From Megalonaias nervosa (taxonomy: Eukaryota > Mollusca > Bivalvia > Unionida > Unionidae), in contig JAECUM010001101.1 of the NCBI GenBank assembly GCA_016617855.1, forward strand, positions 1 to 64,000: 64,000 bases of DNA, given 5' to 3'. The translations under genes and the position numbers were made by a program. Of this stretch, positions 8,850 through 18,544 are shown piece by piece. Every line of letters begins with the position of its first letter. Positions within the stretch are counted from its first letter, which is position 1. A model generated the notes under the pieces. It was not told where the DNA came from. It did no database searches and worked only from the letters and a program-made list of their open reading frames with translations.

Positions 8850-9022
8850 CAACCGATTAATACCTCCATTGGAGGCTGATTGATTGTTTCGAGGGGGATG
8901 GAATTGTGCCGCATCCCCCTCGCTTTAATGCACACAGAATGTGCTGATAGATTTTGTTCGTATTCGGAACATTGAGTTCCATGAGACAAGTGGTGAGTGG
9001 GAATTGACCCACACGCACTCAC
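8850..9022. ncRNA. Structured element, copy 2 (multi-hairpin)
   Basis: CCTCC/GGAGG near 8861-8873; the 11-bp perfect stem CGAGGGGGATG/CATCCCCCTCG (8890-8922) with loop GAATTGTGCCG, followed by CTTTAATG as in copy 1; GCACA/TGTGC then TGATA as in copy 3; TGTTC/GAACA; GTGAGTG/CACTCAC (8993-9022) around GGGAATTGACCCACACG, matching the loop of the corresponding hairpin of copy 3. Confidence 0.65.
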
Positions 9023-9235
9023 ATGGTCAGGTAAAAAATGCCCTGTCGAGGCAAGGCAGGAAAAGTGGTCATGAGGAAGGCGCTGTACATCCGGGTTCTT
9101 TTTGAATCCGTATTTTCCGAAAAATAAATGTTGGCGTCTAGACGTAATTATAATTGGACAATATTATTTGTGCTGTTTATAGAGGTGGTAATGATACAGT
9201 GGACCAACCTATGCTAAATTTTAATTTATATTTAT

Positions 9236-9612
9236 TTTAATTAGTTACTATTTAGTTGGTGACTGATGGCTGGGTTTTGCCACCTTATATACATCTAGAT
9301 TTCGGTCTTATATCCTAAATTAATTTAAGGCGCCACCTTGTGTGGCTGGACATGTATGCTTTGAAGTTGAGCCACCTTATAAAGATAATTTGAGGTCTTA
9401 TGATATGTCTATATTATGTAGTTTCAAGATTTTTAATGCGCCGCATTGTGCGGCTGGTCCTGATGGCTTTTGGTTTTAAGCCACCTTATAAAGCTAATTT
9501 GGGGCCTTACGTTATATTTAGTCAATTAATTAGTCAAATTGTTTCCGCATTGTGCAGCTGGTCCTGATGGCTGGGGTTTGTGCCACTTATAATGACTTAG
9601 TTTAATGGGCCA
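9236..9612. repeat. Structured repeat array II (four units)
   Basis: Units start near 9243, 9332, 9440 and 9541. Unit 2 has GCCAC/GTGGC (9332-9346); unit 3 has GCCGCA/TGCGGC (9440-9454) and TGGCTT/AAGCCA (9464-9483); each continues to CCACCTTATA or CCACTTATAA. Layout matches array I while paired bases change together. Confidence 0.65.
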
Positions 9613-10077
9613 GTTTATTTGTTTGTATTTTAATGATCCACTGCATCATAAGATGTAGAAGAGACAAAGGTGGAGTTGTTAGTAATTTTATTCAGGAAAA
9701 ATTGTGATAGATTGTTGTCGACTTGGATACCTGCAGTCATATTGCATTGCTTGACGAATCACAATCCCAGTGCCGTATAAGGCAGTTGATTTGTAAGGTA
9801 TAGAAAGGTAAGTTGGTAAACAAGGAACCTGGATACATGCAGTCGCATTGCATCGCCCGACGAACCACACCTCTCAACTCGAAATTGTTCCATGAGATCC
9901 GAGATGAGGCAAGGGCTCCAGCCCGCGCATAGGCTGGTACATACCCCTAAGTAGGCCGTAAACCGAAGCCACCACCCCATCTCGCACCCCGTGGTTCGAT
10001 CATTTGGTGTTGCTAGCGTCAGGCAACTGTTTCTGCTACTGTTTGTTATGATTTACGGTGACGAGTTGGAGTGTGAA
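9613..10077. other. Intergenic sequence with a 42-base direct repeat
   Basis: tggatacctgcagtcatatt at 9724 recurs as tggatacatgcagtcgcatt at 9831; each copy is about 42 bases and continues to gacgaaycaca. No gene recognised. Confidence 0.55.
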
Positions 10078-10960
10078 TTAAATTTTCCCAATTTTATCAA
10101 TCTCTCTAAGTAAGAGCAAAATTGACTCGTTGATTATGTTCGGGTTAGGTTTACTGTGGTATAATCGGTCTGGATAGGAACATGGCGAACCAATTGCTTT
10201 AAGGGAAGTGAATAGTTCTTCCTTTTGTTTTTGGTATTTGTGGCAGGTGTTAAACACGTGGTGTAGATCCTCAGTACTGGGGTAATAGGGGCAATTAGAA
10301 TTTCGTTCTGTATTGGATTTTATGTATCTCCCCATACTGCCTGCTATCAATGTTTTGCCAGTTTTAATTCTGTTTATGGTTCCTTGGCCATGTTAATGAA
10401 GAGTTGGTAGGGCTTTGATTGTATGGCGCACTGTTTTTTGTATGGTATACAGTTTGCGACCCTTGGTACATAAATCCCATTTTGTGTGCCATTTTGTAAC
10501 GATTTTTTTAGATATCGTGTTGTATAACTCTGGGATGCTGTAGTCAATGTGAGTGTAGTTTGCGCTATTAAGTTGCATTTTAGCTGCTAAGTCAGCTTTG
10601 TCTTTTCCCGGTATATTAATATGGGATGGCACCCACATGAATTCTATAATTTGGTCTTGATTTAGCATATTTATTTTTAGAAGCAATCTTGTTTCTTTTA
10701 AGAAATTTTCCCTTCCAGTTGTATTTCCGGTTTCCAGGGAGTATAAAACGCTAAGAGAATCGCTAATTATTAGCGTTTTGGGCAACTTACGATTGTCTGC
10801 CAATTTGATTCCTTCTAATATAGCCCAGAATTCTGCTGTGTATATAGAGCAGTTATCAGGTAGTCTTGATCCATCATTTATCTCCGGTATGGTAAGGGCA
10901 GCAGCGGTTTTGTCTGGGTTGTTTGTTTTCATCCATCGGTGTAAATTTTGATATAATCTT
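10078..10960 (-). pseudogene. RNase H-domain fragment of non-LTR retrotransposon type
   Basis: The translation contains the LINE-type RNase H block (SIYTAEFWAILEGI, then IISDSLSVLYSLE, then EFMWVPSHINIPGKDKADLAAK) and, after an in-frame TAA at 10393, a downstream Cys/His block (NCPYYPSTEDLHHVFNTC) typical of the end of such ORF2 proteins. The first strand with the initial catalytic Asp is not visible, so the domain is N-terminally truncated, and no reverse transcriptase is present. It sits under a copy of the left-arm promoter module, so the fragment was inserted into or captured by the element. Inactive as an enzyme in this copy (inference). Confidence 0.75.
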
Positions 10961-10984
10961 TGTAATCTTTGTACTTGGTGTCGA

Positions 10985-11075
10985 TTATTGTTAACACTTT
11001 GGGTCTTAGACTGGAGACTGCCTCGCTGTATATGGTTCAAACGCGGACGCGATAGAAAACACCCCAACGCTATGA
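10985..11075 (-). promoter_or_regulatory. Promoter module R (diverged third copy)
   Basis: Minus strand GGTGTTTTCTATCGCGTCC, then CATATACAGCGAGG and CCAGTCTAAGACCC. Aligns along about 80 bases with modules A and D but is the most diverged, with TATACA in place of TATATAA. Confidence 0.55.
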
Positions 11076-11243
11076 TAGGTAATGTAATGGTGAGGGATAG
11101 AGAGAAGTCAAAGAGCATATATTCACAGTGGGTTTTTTTTAATTTGAAAACAAACAACAGACACATTTTTTCAAAACACAACATTTTTTACTTAACAAAC
11201 AACTAACAACTAACAATTAATAATAACATTAAAAAAAAATTTT

Positions 11244-11268
11244 TTCACAAGGTTGACAACGTTGTGAA
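11244..11268. terminator. Hairpin between left arm and core
   Basis: TTCACAA/TTGTGAA with an 11-base centre that itself contains TTGACAA. It lies downstream of the last core gene (protease), next to A- and T-runs; a transcript end is possible. Confidence 0.3.
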
Positions 11269-11362
11269 ATCATGTTAGATTTGCAATGATGGACGTCATG
11301 AGGCCACTGATGTATACTACGTTTCCAAGCTAAGATAAAAGATAGCCATAATGGTCACAAAA

Positions 11363-11793
11363 CTATCGATCTACTTTCTCGCCGTTTCTTGAAGAGTTAC
11401 GATCAAAATAAGTCACTAAATGTTCTAAAGGATATCCAAGACTGCGTTGATGAAGAAAATACACACAATATTGTCCACACACCATGGAATCTGTGCCTTG
11501 TGATTTCATATTATTGAATCGTATCGTCTGGGCATTTCTTCTCATAAAGTCAATGATGTCGTCTTCCAAAGGGGGTAATCCATACGAATCAAAATACTCC
11601 ACACAATCCTCTTTAGGGACGTACACGGCTACCAGTGGGTTCCTGGGAGATGACTGTCGTCCGTGTTGATGACATAAGCTTGATGGTCCTGAGGTTTGCG
11701 ATGAGGTAGTTCATCTTTAGCACACACGACAGGATTCCAAGAAGCAGTATACGAACTGTTGCTCAAAAGGGAATAAGGTTCCCAGGTATCCAT
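11363..11793 (-). pseudogene. PRO: Adenain-like cysteine protease (capsid maturation)
   Basis: ATG at 11793. The Cys/His/Asp maturation protease of Polintons processes capsid precursors. Visible: N-terminal block ending in PGTHW with the catalytic His, then YFDSYGLPP with the acidic residue, then MVCGQYCVYFLHQR with the catalytic Cys. A one-base deletion just after the His codon (near 11632) breaks the frame between the His and the Asp. Length (about 143 codons) is close to other Polinton proteases. It is the last gene of the minus-strand core series, followed by the hairpin at 11244. A poly-T run lies just upstream. Confidence 0.85.
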
Positions 11794-11833
11794 TTTTCTT
11801 GTTGTTTTTTTTTTTTTTTTTTTTTAAAATTTT

Positions 11834-12307
11834 TCAGAGGTAATGATAAGTCATTAATTCAATTCTGACTTTTTGTTTGACAATCTCTGACAAGTAACCG
11901 TTTCTTTGCTTCGTCTCCGCACTCTGGGCTAAGAGAGATTCGATGTGACAGATCTCAAGAGTAGTCAGTGGAGGGCAGGAATGATCACGCAAGCCTTTAT
12001 ACCACTCATGCAACACTGCTTCCTCCGAAATGAGACTCAAAGAATCGTTCAGATACTCGTCCAATTTTTCTTCTTAGCTCATCATCAGACATTTATCGTG
12101 TTGAATTTGACTGGGATGATCGTTTTGACATCCATAGCAATCTTTCTTGATTCAATTCCTTAATTTTATCCGCCAGGCGTTTGGCAAACAGGACACTAAA
12201 TGTTGTTGTCCTCTTCGCCTTTGTCTTGGGCTTCTGCTTTCACGGCATCCTCCCATTCCATTTCCAACGATTCTCTACTGTTCAAAGAGGGATAAGAGTC
12301 TTCCATA
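11834..12307 (-). pseudogene. Polinton core protein of unknown function between protease and MCP
   Basis: Starts MEDSYPSLNSRESLE at 12307; the frame is broken at least twice (a basic middle segment FAKRLADKIKELNQERL in another frame) and continues as EEAVLHEWYKGLRDHSC to the stop at 11834. Position between protease and major capsid gene suggests a virion role. No family recognised. Confidence 0.45.
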
Positions 12308-12311
12308 GTTT

Positions 12312-13631
12312 CTAATAGTCTAGAATGACTTCTCTCAAACTGTTGATTTCTATGGTATTATCGAATTCGGCATACAGGATGACGTTCACAGTCTCGGCGA
12401 GAGCTTCTGCAAACTGAAGTTCCACACGCAGTTGACCGGATTTTATAGGGTGGAAATGTCCCTCAACGCTGCCTTGGTCTGGAGTGAAATCAAAGGCACA
12501 CAAAGTGTAACCTCCTACATAATCTTCGTACGAAATGTCGTGACTGGTGTTGGTTCCTAGTTGTCCGGTAGCTTCATACAGGGACAAGTACGATCTCAAG
12601 TAATTCTTCTGGGCAAAGTTAGGTTCGAAGGGTCTGGTACACAAGGTCTTGCCATCGCGATTGACTTCGATCTTGGACACTCTGTAGTGCTTGAACTGGA
12701 AAGGAATTTGATCGTGGGCTCCTTTGAGGGCTGCATCGCTGACGATACCAGCGATTAAACGTTTGGGTAATTGTCCTTGGAACAGATGATCTTCGATCTT
12801 GGATCGGAGTCAAGCAGCAATGGCGAAGGTTTTCACTTCTACACGTCGTATCGGATACTTGGCGGTCGTTCTGCTCAATGTGTGACTGATGTCGTTTCCC
12901 GCTTTAGGTAACACTTCTACGCGGAGCACGTAAAGTCTGGCTTCTTGGATGATGGTTTTGAACTTGTTGGCATGAGCCATCAAATGGAAAGCAACACTGC
13001 CGCGATTGAGTCTCAGGCGAATATCCAATCCATTGAGCAAATACTTGTCTTGCAACCACATGTCCAAATGCAAACGATGCATCAGTTCCAAACTACGGCT
13101 TTGCAGGATTTTCTTTCGACGGTCGTTAAAGACCACATTGTGAGAATCGTCTCCTACTGTCAAAGCTGTGTCGTTAAACTTGTCCTCACCTGCGTTATCA
13201 GGTTTCCAAACCACGCAAGCATCCAGATGAGTGTTCTTGGCCTCTTTACTGTACGTCAAGAGATTTTCCAGGTACGCTCGGTAAGGGTAAGTATCCATGC
13301 TACTGCTGACCAGTTTGTTATTCAAGTACAAATCCACTTCGCTGAACAAGGAATGCATCAGATTGTTGACGGGAGCTACTCTGGCATCGGCTCCCGGATT
13401 GGTGTTGTCCCTTTTGATCACTTTGAGTTTCAGGTACAAGTAACTGCTATTCAGATCGATGTAATCTTCGGGCTTTCCTCTGATTTCAAACTCGATGGGA
13501 GCTGAATCCGTCAAAGAGGAGACGGGATGAAATTCGACCCATTGGGATTCTTGCATCATCATCATGGTTGGTGGCATGGCAAACAGATCCAGTTCCGACT
13601 TGGAACAGGCGCAAGACTCTCGGTGCATCAT
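12312..13631 (-). pseudogene. MCP: Major capsid protein (double jelly-roll type), one in-frame TGA
   Basis: One continuous frame of 440 codons from ATG 13631 to the stop at 12312, interrupted only by TGA at 12810-12812 (after TFAIAA). N-terminal block: MMMMQESQWVEFHPVSS and EIRGKPEDYIDLNSSYLYLK, the conserved opening of Polinton major capsid proteins; C-terminal block after the stop has IEDHLFQGQLPKRLI. Forms the hexagonal capsomers of the predicted icosahedral shell (family knowledge). Neighbours are the GLG protein and minor capsid gene, as in other Polintons. Absence of any frameshift makes this one of the better kept core genes. Confidence 0.9.
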
Positions 13632-13739
13632 TTTCTTACTTTCTCTGTAATAATAATTAAAAACGTCTAAATCTCGGACAGTTTTTCTTTTCTTAGTCTT
13701 TCTAGTTCTGGGGGTGTGAAGTCCTCTGAAGGGTTGTCT

Positions 13740-14090
13740 TCATCGTCTCTTTCTGCCTTGTCCTTGCTGTGGCGTCAGGGAAGTAGGAATGCCTGATTTG
13801 GCAGCGACCGGGGCATTTATAGGAGTTTCTCGTCGGCCCAAAATGTCTTTACCTGTTTGAAGCAAGACATTTTTGCCTGTTCTCAAGAAAGCTTCTTTGG
13901 GATTTTGTTTGTCAATGATGACATTTTGGAGAAATTCTTTACCTTGCGTCAAAGCGGCATCTTTCGAGTCGTGCAATCCCTGTGTCACCATCGGTTTGAA
14001 AACGGGGGCCAACGAACGAAAGACTGATTTCAGCATGTCTCCTAAACCATGTCCTCGTTGTCGAGCGACTCCTTGGTACACAGGATACAT
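13740..14090 (-). CDS. GLG-motif virion protein (small, basic)
   Basis: Intact ORF of 116 codons from ATG 14090. MYPVYQGVARQRGHGLGDML near the start and a basic tail GQGRKRR. Polintons and related viruses carry such a protein next to the capsid genes, compared with adenoviral minor core or membrane-active proteins; the exact role is not established. The second element has a clear counterpart at 43782-44096 with the same GDGLGD motif and an FRxxAP stretch. Confidence 0.75.
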   Translation of the reverse strand: MYPVYQGVARQRGHGLGDMLKSVFRSLAPVFKPMVTQGLHDSKDAALTQGKEFLQNVIIDKQNPKEAFLRTGKNVLLQTGKDILGRRETPINAPVAAKSGIPTSLTPQQGQGRKRR

Positions 14091-14103
14091 GACTGACAGG
14101 GGG

Positions 14104-14979
14104 TTAGAGTAATCGTTTTCGAAAATGGAGTTTCACTGTGACTTTCCCTTTGGTGAATGGAATATTTTGTCCCAGATCTCCTTTTATAGTAATGTTGACA
14201 ATATCAAAATACGACTTACTGACGGACAAATAGAGAGGATGTACAAATTCGCGGTGAACGTGGCAGAATCCACTTTGAAAGGAATGACACGCAGTAACGG
14301 TACGGAGGTGTGTCCCACTACGTTGTACTCCACCACATCGGAGTACACAAAGATCAAATTCAGTCCTTGGTTCATTTCTACAGGGAATCGAAACTATTTC
14401 GCAAAATCTAAGTTGCCGGTAACTTCTGGTATTTCGTTTTTAATCTTAATCAACTTGGGATATCCACCCAAAATGTCATACAATTCAGAACAAAATGTAA
14501 CGGCCAATACTTTGTCCTCTGAAAATTTGATCAGTAGGCGACGAGGTATTTTATGGAATTGGAAGGTGACACTTCTTCTGGTTTTCTCCAAGGCTTTGCC
14601 AAATACGGTATTGAGTTTGGTAGCAATCGTGTTTACCAAATGTTGACCGCTAAAATAATAGCCTGCATGAATGGTCAACAGATAGGTAAACCGTTTAGTT
14701 TTGGGGTCTTGTGTTTTCATAGTGTTACTTACAGTGGAGCGTTCATCCAAGTTTTGTTGCACTTGCTCGTATGAGCTTCCTCCTTAAAAGTGTTTTGATT
14801 TGCAAGGATATTTAAGATTTGTGTAGGGTGAATCATTTCCACTAAAGCCACTTCCCAATGGGCTTCGTGATCCATTGGATGGCCTGGGCTAATTTGGCCG
14901 TGTAACAGCACAAAGTATTGTGGGGAAACACCTCCATGGAACTGTCACTGGGTAACGTTAAGTAAAATTGGTTATTCAT
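14104..14979 (-). pseudogene. Minor capsid (penton-like, single jelly roll) protein, broken
   Basis: ATG at 14979 (MNNQFYLTLPSDSSMEVF). The frame shifts near 14885, continues with HWEVALVEMIHPTQILNIL, shifts again near 14740 into a long block ending NLDFAK, meets an in-frame TAG at 14394, continues with LNLIFVYSDVVEYNVVGHT and shifts once more near 14260 before the end at 14104. Order of these blocks matches Polinton minor capsid proteins, which form the vertices. At least three frameshifts and one stop: not functional. Confidence 0.85.
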
Positions 14980-14991
14980 AATTCTAGAGTT

Positions 14992-15378
14992 CTAGTGTAG
15001 GAGGAGTCGCTGGAGGTCAGAGGAGTGTCTAAAAGGTTTGTTGTGGTGACTGTTGGATGGGGGGGTGACGTTGGACGCAAGGCTCCCATTGTTGTTCCCG
15101 TTAGAGGAATGTTTGAAGGAAGGATTGGGAAGAAGGTAACCGATGCAACTGCTCAGTAAAATGGTCCACAATTGTTTGTCTCCTTTTTGCGAACTCAAAT
15201 TGGCAATGGCAACACCGATGACATAACACACCACAAAGATTTGGCAGAAAAAGACGATTTGCGTTTTAGGCACACGTTCTCCACACCACACCCACAAGTA
15301 TTGCTTTTGTAGATCTTGCAGAGAAGAATTGGGGGAAGGAGTGGTCATTGCAGTACCTGAGCCTGTGTTGAAGGGCAT
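14992..15378 (-). CDS. Conserved Polinton membrane protein
   Basis: ATG at 15378 (MPFNTGSGTAM), 129 codons, intact. Two hydrophobic segments: IVFFCQIFVVCYVIGVAIANL (about residues 45-65) and WTILLSSCIGYLLP, with a polar Ser/Asn/His-rich tail. A similar two-segment protein with SS.GYLLPNP is regular in Polintons next to the integrase; role unknown, perhaps virion membrane or entry. Starts a few bases beyond the integrase stop. Confidence 0.7.
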   Translation of the reverse strand: MPFNTGSGTAMTTPSPNSSLQDLQKQYLWVWCGERVPKTQIVFFCQIFVVCYVIGVAIANLSSQKGDKQLWTILLSSCIGYLLPNPSFKHSSNGNNNGSLASNVTPPSNSHHNKPFRHSSDLQRLLLH

Positions 15379-15383
15379 GATGG

Positions 15384-16491
15384 TCACTTCTTTTTATAGT
15401 CAATGATTTGCAAAGCTTCGATCCAAGAGTCAAAACTGGGAGGATATCCTTTCCAACGTACTTTTACTTCTTTGACACGTCGTTTTCCCACTTTACGAAT
15501 TCTTCGATCGAGAATGCTTTCTATCTCGTGCAAGTCGTCTTCTTTTTGGTCACACGTTGTAACTCGGGAAAGTACAATGTTCCTTTTAACATTTCCCCGT
15601 TCATGTCTTCCAATTTATAGACGGGAGGATAACGGCCACGCACTCGTTCAGTGACACGAAACAATTCGGTGGTCCAGTTGGGTAAGTAACCTTTGTCGAA
15701 AGTGCGTTTGGTTTTGGCAATGTGTACCCAGTCTCCTGCTACCAACACTTCACCTTTCTTGGTGACAGTCACCGTCGGGGACGTACCAAACAGGCACTCG
15801 AAGACGGTCACTTCGTTGTCGGGAGTCACTTCTTGGGGCGCACGTCCGATGCTCCGATGGTAAGATTAGTTGTGCGCCTGGACTAATTGCGGCAAGATGT
15901 CGATGTACTTGAGAGTGTGTTGATGCGTGAAATATTTCCACATGCGTTCCTGCAAGGTCCGTTGAAAACGTTCCACGATGCTGGCTTTGGTTTAGCGATT
16001 CTCGGTGGTGAAAAAATGAATGTCACTTTTCTTCAATTCTCTTTGGAATGCTTGGTTCAGAAATTCGGTGCCGTTGTCGGTTTGCCATCGAAGAGGGTGA
16101 CGCCTGCTTTGTTTCAACACCAGCTGGAGGTCTCGCACTAACTCACTGCTCGATTTGGAAGTCAATGGCACAACCCAGGCAAATTTGGAAAAGACGTCGA
16201 TGACTCAAACAAATATTTGTAGCCACGATTGTAGGTGGCCAAATGAGAGACATCGGCTAAATCGGTTTGCCATTGATGATGGATACCCTCCACTCGTGTG
16301 CGACTTCTGGAAAATTTTCGTCGAATGGGTTTGTGTAAGGTGTACGTTGCTTGTTCTTGTAACCGTTGTTGCACTTGACGTAAACGTACACTTTTCAGTC
16401 GAGTTTTGTCAGCACGATACAATTTCTGAACTCCTCCGTAACCTGCAGGATGGGATGGATCGTAGTAAATGCTGGCTAACACCTTCTCCAT
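15384..16491 (-). pseudogene. INT: Polinton integrase (rve, DDE) with chromodomain-like tail, broken
   Basis: ATG at 16491 (MEKVLASIYYDPSHPAGYGG). Catalytic core: first Asp in HQWQTDLADVSHL (about 16230-16270), second Asp in RWQTDNGTEF, Glu region in the block TKASIVERFQRT. The frame shifts near 16200, the codon just before TKASIVERF is a TAA, another TAA follows near 15868, and the frame shifts again near 15535. The C-terminus reads as an SH3-like segment followed by VRWKGYPPSFDSWIEA, a chromodomain-like end. The enzyme joins the linear element to host DNA with 6-bp duplications. Inactive here. Confidence 0.9.
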
Positions 16492-16553
16492 TTTTAATAG
16501 GTTATCCACTCTTCACGGATGCTACTCTTCTCTTCGTGTGGTATTTTCTTGGA

Positions 16554-17051
16554 TTATAATGAATTACGTGTCCGACGAGCGATAGGTGTCGAGGAAGAAG
16601 ATGTCTGAACAGGGGTAATCAGTTCTTGTTTCATTTCCGTCGTGGCTTTCTTTTTCTCTTCTGAGGAAGAAAGGGCAGAAATCATCTTTTTAATCCAACC
16701 AATTCTGGATATAGGTGGTGTTGTTAACTTGCGTACTTTTTCTGGTGGAGTTTGAAACTCTTCTTCTTTTCCTGTCTTGATCAATGGGGTTAGTGGTGGT
16801 GGCGGTGATGGACTTTTCATCAATATCTTAAAATCTTTCAGAGTGGGTAGAGCTGTTTTGTCTAAAGCTTTCTGGTGAAAGAGTTGCTGTCGTTGGAACA
16901 GTTGACCGTACCTTTGCGATTTTTCCGTTTCTGACAAATCGCTGACATCCATCAACGATTGCAATTCGTGTTGTAACTGAGACATCTCGGTCAAATGAGG
17001 ATTGGGAGGTAAATGCGGGGTCCGTTGTTCTTGCCAACGATGGTATTGCAT
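16554..17051 (-). CDS. Polinton core protein of unknown function, disordered C-terminus
   Basis: Intact ORF of 165 codons from ATG 17051. Helical N-terminal third with HLTEMSQLQHELQSLM and SETEKSQRYGQLFQRQQLF, then Pro-rich (SPSPPPPLTP) and Ser/Thr-rich parts, ending PIARRTRNSL. A protein with a comparable YxxxLxRxxxF helix occurs at this place in other Polintons, function unknown. Confidence 0.6.
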   Translation of the reverse strand: MQYHRWQEQRTPHLPPNPHLTEMSQLQHELQSLMDVSDLSETEKSQRYGQLFQRQQLFHQKALDKTALPTLKDFKILMKSPSPPPPLTPLIKTGKEEEFQTPPEKVRKLTTPPISRIGWIKKMISALSSSEEKKKATTEMKQELITPVQTSSSSTPIARRTRNSL

Positions 17052-17163
17052 CTATCATTTGTAAGGTGCTAAAGCTAGTTTTCGTCCGTCCATCGGTTTC
17101 AATAATCACGTTTGAGATCTTTTCATTCTTGAGAATCCTTTTATCTTCTTGACCTTTCTATCT

Positions 17164-17487
17164 TCATCCCAGGATTCCTCCCATCGTTCCCAATACTCCT
17201 TTCAGCAAGGGTCCTCCTATTGTTCCCAGCAAGGGTCCTAACAGGGGTAAAATTCCTCCGCGTTGCACAAACATCTTTTTCTTTTGACGAATGTGAATTT
17301 CCTTTTGGACCATTTGGCGCAGAACGTGTCGATGTTTGGCCAAGCATTCGTTCTGGTGTTTAGACAAACGGATCATGCCTTTCAAGACATTCAGACAACA
17401 TTCGCTCACCGTATCAATGACATATTTGGAGGCGGTTTGAATGATTTGTTCTCGCATGGGTGGCGGAGCTTTGGACTGGACGGACAA
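17164..17487 (-). CDS. Small basic protein with Gly-rich hydrophobic C-terminus
   Basis: About 107 codons; no ATG at the start of the frame (MREQIIQTASKYVID is the first Met of the good part), so the true start may be frameshifted upstream near 17540. Central HRHVLRQMVQKEIHIRQKKK, then GGILPLLGPLLGTIGGPLLKG. This helix-plus-GG-hydrophobic layout is a regular Polinton core protein, proposed to be membrane-active; the second element has a relative at 41690-42059. Confidence 0.6.
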   Translation of the reverse strand: MSVQSKAPPPMREQIIQTASKYVIDTVSECCLNVLKGMIRLSKHQNECLAKHRHVLRQMVQKEIHIRQKKKMFVQRGGILPLLGPLLGTIGGPLLKGVLGTMGGILG

Positions 17488-17652
17488 TATGTCCCAATGT
17501 TTTGCTAAACGAGGAGTCAGTCCTTTTCCATTTCCTTTTCATTTTTGGACAGAAGAGCGACAATGATGACGGTGTGCACGTCTTTGAGGGGACATCTTTG
17601 GGCGTTCAAGAGCACAAAAAACACTGAACCTATCGTTTACTTCAGGTCTTTT

Positions 17653-18054
17653 TTATACTGGAATGTGTCGCCACTGATTGTCGGCTCGTCGTATCATTTT
17701 CATGGCAGGCATCACTCGTCGTGGAGGGGTTCGCAACGGACTCAGTCGGGACAGTTCTTGCTTGGACAAATCCAGTAAACTCTTTAACACGCCCGATCTC
17801 TCTTGGACTTTGATTTTGGGGGCAGGTACTTTGTGAGCAGCGGCCACTGCCGCTAAAGAGGAAGAGGGTGTCACCAGTACAGGAGAAGTTTTTGAAGATG
17901 CGGGTTTCCAATTGTTCATCAAATTAGAAAAGACACGTGTCAAATCTGATTTGGCAGGCATCACCAGAAACGGTGAAGTGGAAGATGCTGAGGCTACTGG
18001 AGACGCGGTCACCGTTGCGGCAGGTCGTGGTTTGCGAATGTAAGGTTGCGTCAT
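17653..18054 (-). CDS. Unknown core protein, low complexity
   Basis: Intact ORF of 133 codons. Thr/Ser/Ala-rich first half, then a Pro-Lys stretch and KSLLDLSKQELSRLSPLR with a basic end. Its ATG overlaps the TGA of the upstream gene (ATGA at 18051-18054), which suggests translation of the two from one mRNA by re-initiation. No family recognised. Confidence 0.55.
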   Translation of the reverse strand: MTQPYIRKPRPAATVTASPVASASSTSPFLVMPAKSDLTRVFSNLMNNWKPASSKTSPVLVTPSSSLAAVAAAHKVPAPKIKVQERSGVLKSLLDLSKQELSRLSPLRTPPRRVMPAMKMIRRADNQWRHIPV

Positions 18055-18544
18055 GGCGGTAGTACCTCTTTTGTGGGTAGAAGCTGTTTTCTGTGGACTT
18101 GTCTTTTTCTTCTTCTGAGGTTGTGACCTGGTCTTGACACCATTGCTCTTTTCGTTTTATTCTGGGTACGTCGGGGAGTGGCTTTTTTCTTGGGGAGGAC
18201 TTTGGGAGCATTAGGATCCCATTTTAAGAGGGAACAAATGAAGACACCTCCTAGAGAACCGCTACCTCCAGGTTTCAAAATGATTTGCTTTTTGGTTTGA
18301 GTGTCGATGCGAGGATCGGCCAGTTGCGTCAACGCTACTTTGTTTCTGTCAAAAAAGCGTTTGGTTTGATGTTTAATGTGAATGATGCCTTGCAGTAATT
18401 GACGTGCTGTCACCGTAAACCATCCTAAGACTTCTTTCAGACTAGCTTCAAATCACAAGCACGTATTTGTGGATTTTTTTTGCGACTTATGCAGTACAAG
18501 GCACGAATCAATTTGACGGGAAGATGAGCCTGAAGGGACGTCAT
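18051..18544 (-). pseudogene. Unknown core protein with Gly-rich motif, one frameshift
   Basis: ATG at 18544 (TSLQAHLPVKLIRALYCISRK); the frame shifts near 18450 and continues with LLQGIIHIKHQTKRFF, TKKQIILKPGGSGSLGGVF and a Lys/Arg-rich end. The layout (Cys-containing helix, KKxIILKPGG, hydrophobic Gly stretch) recalls the gene at 17164, so the two may be distant paralogues. Role unknown. Confidence 0.5.

Noticed and set aside
12945..13505. 186-codon plus-strand ORF across the capsid gene
   Set aside because: Antisense shadow of the major capsid gene, whose minus-strand frame matches a known family.
12312..13631. Stop-codon reassignment or programmed readthrough in the major capsid gene
   Set aside because: Other genes of the element carry TAA, TAG and TGA plus frameshifts, so decay explains the TGA better.
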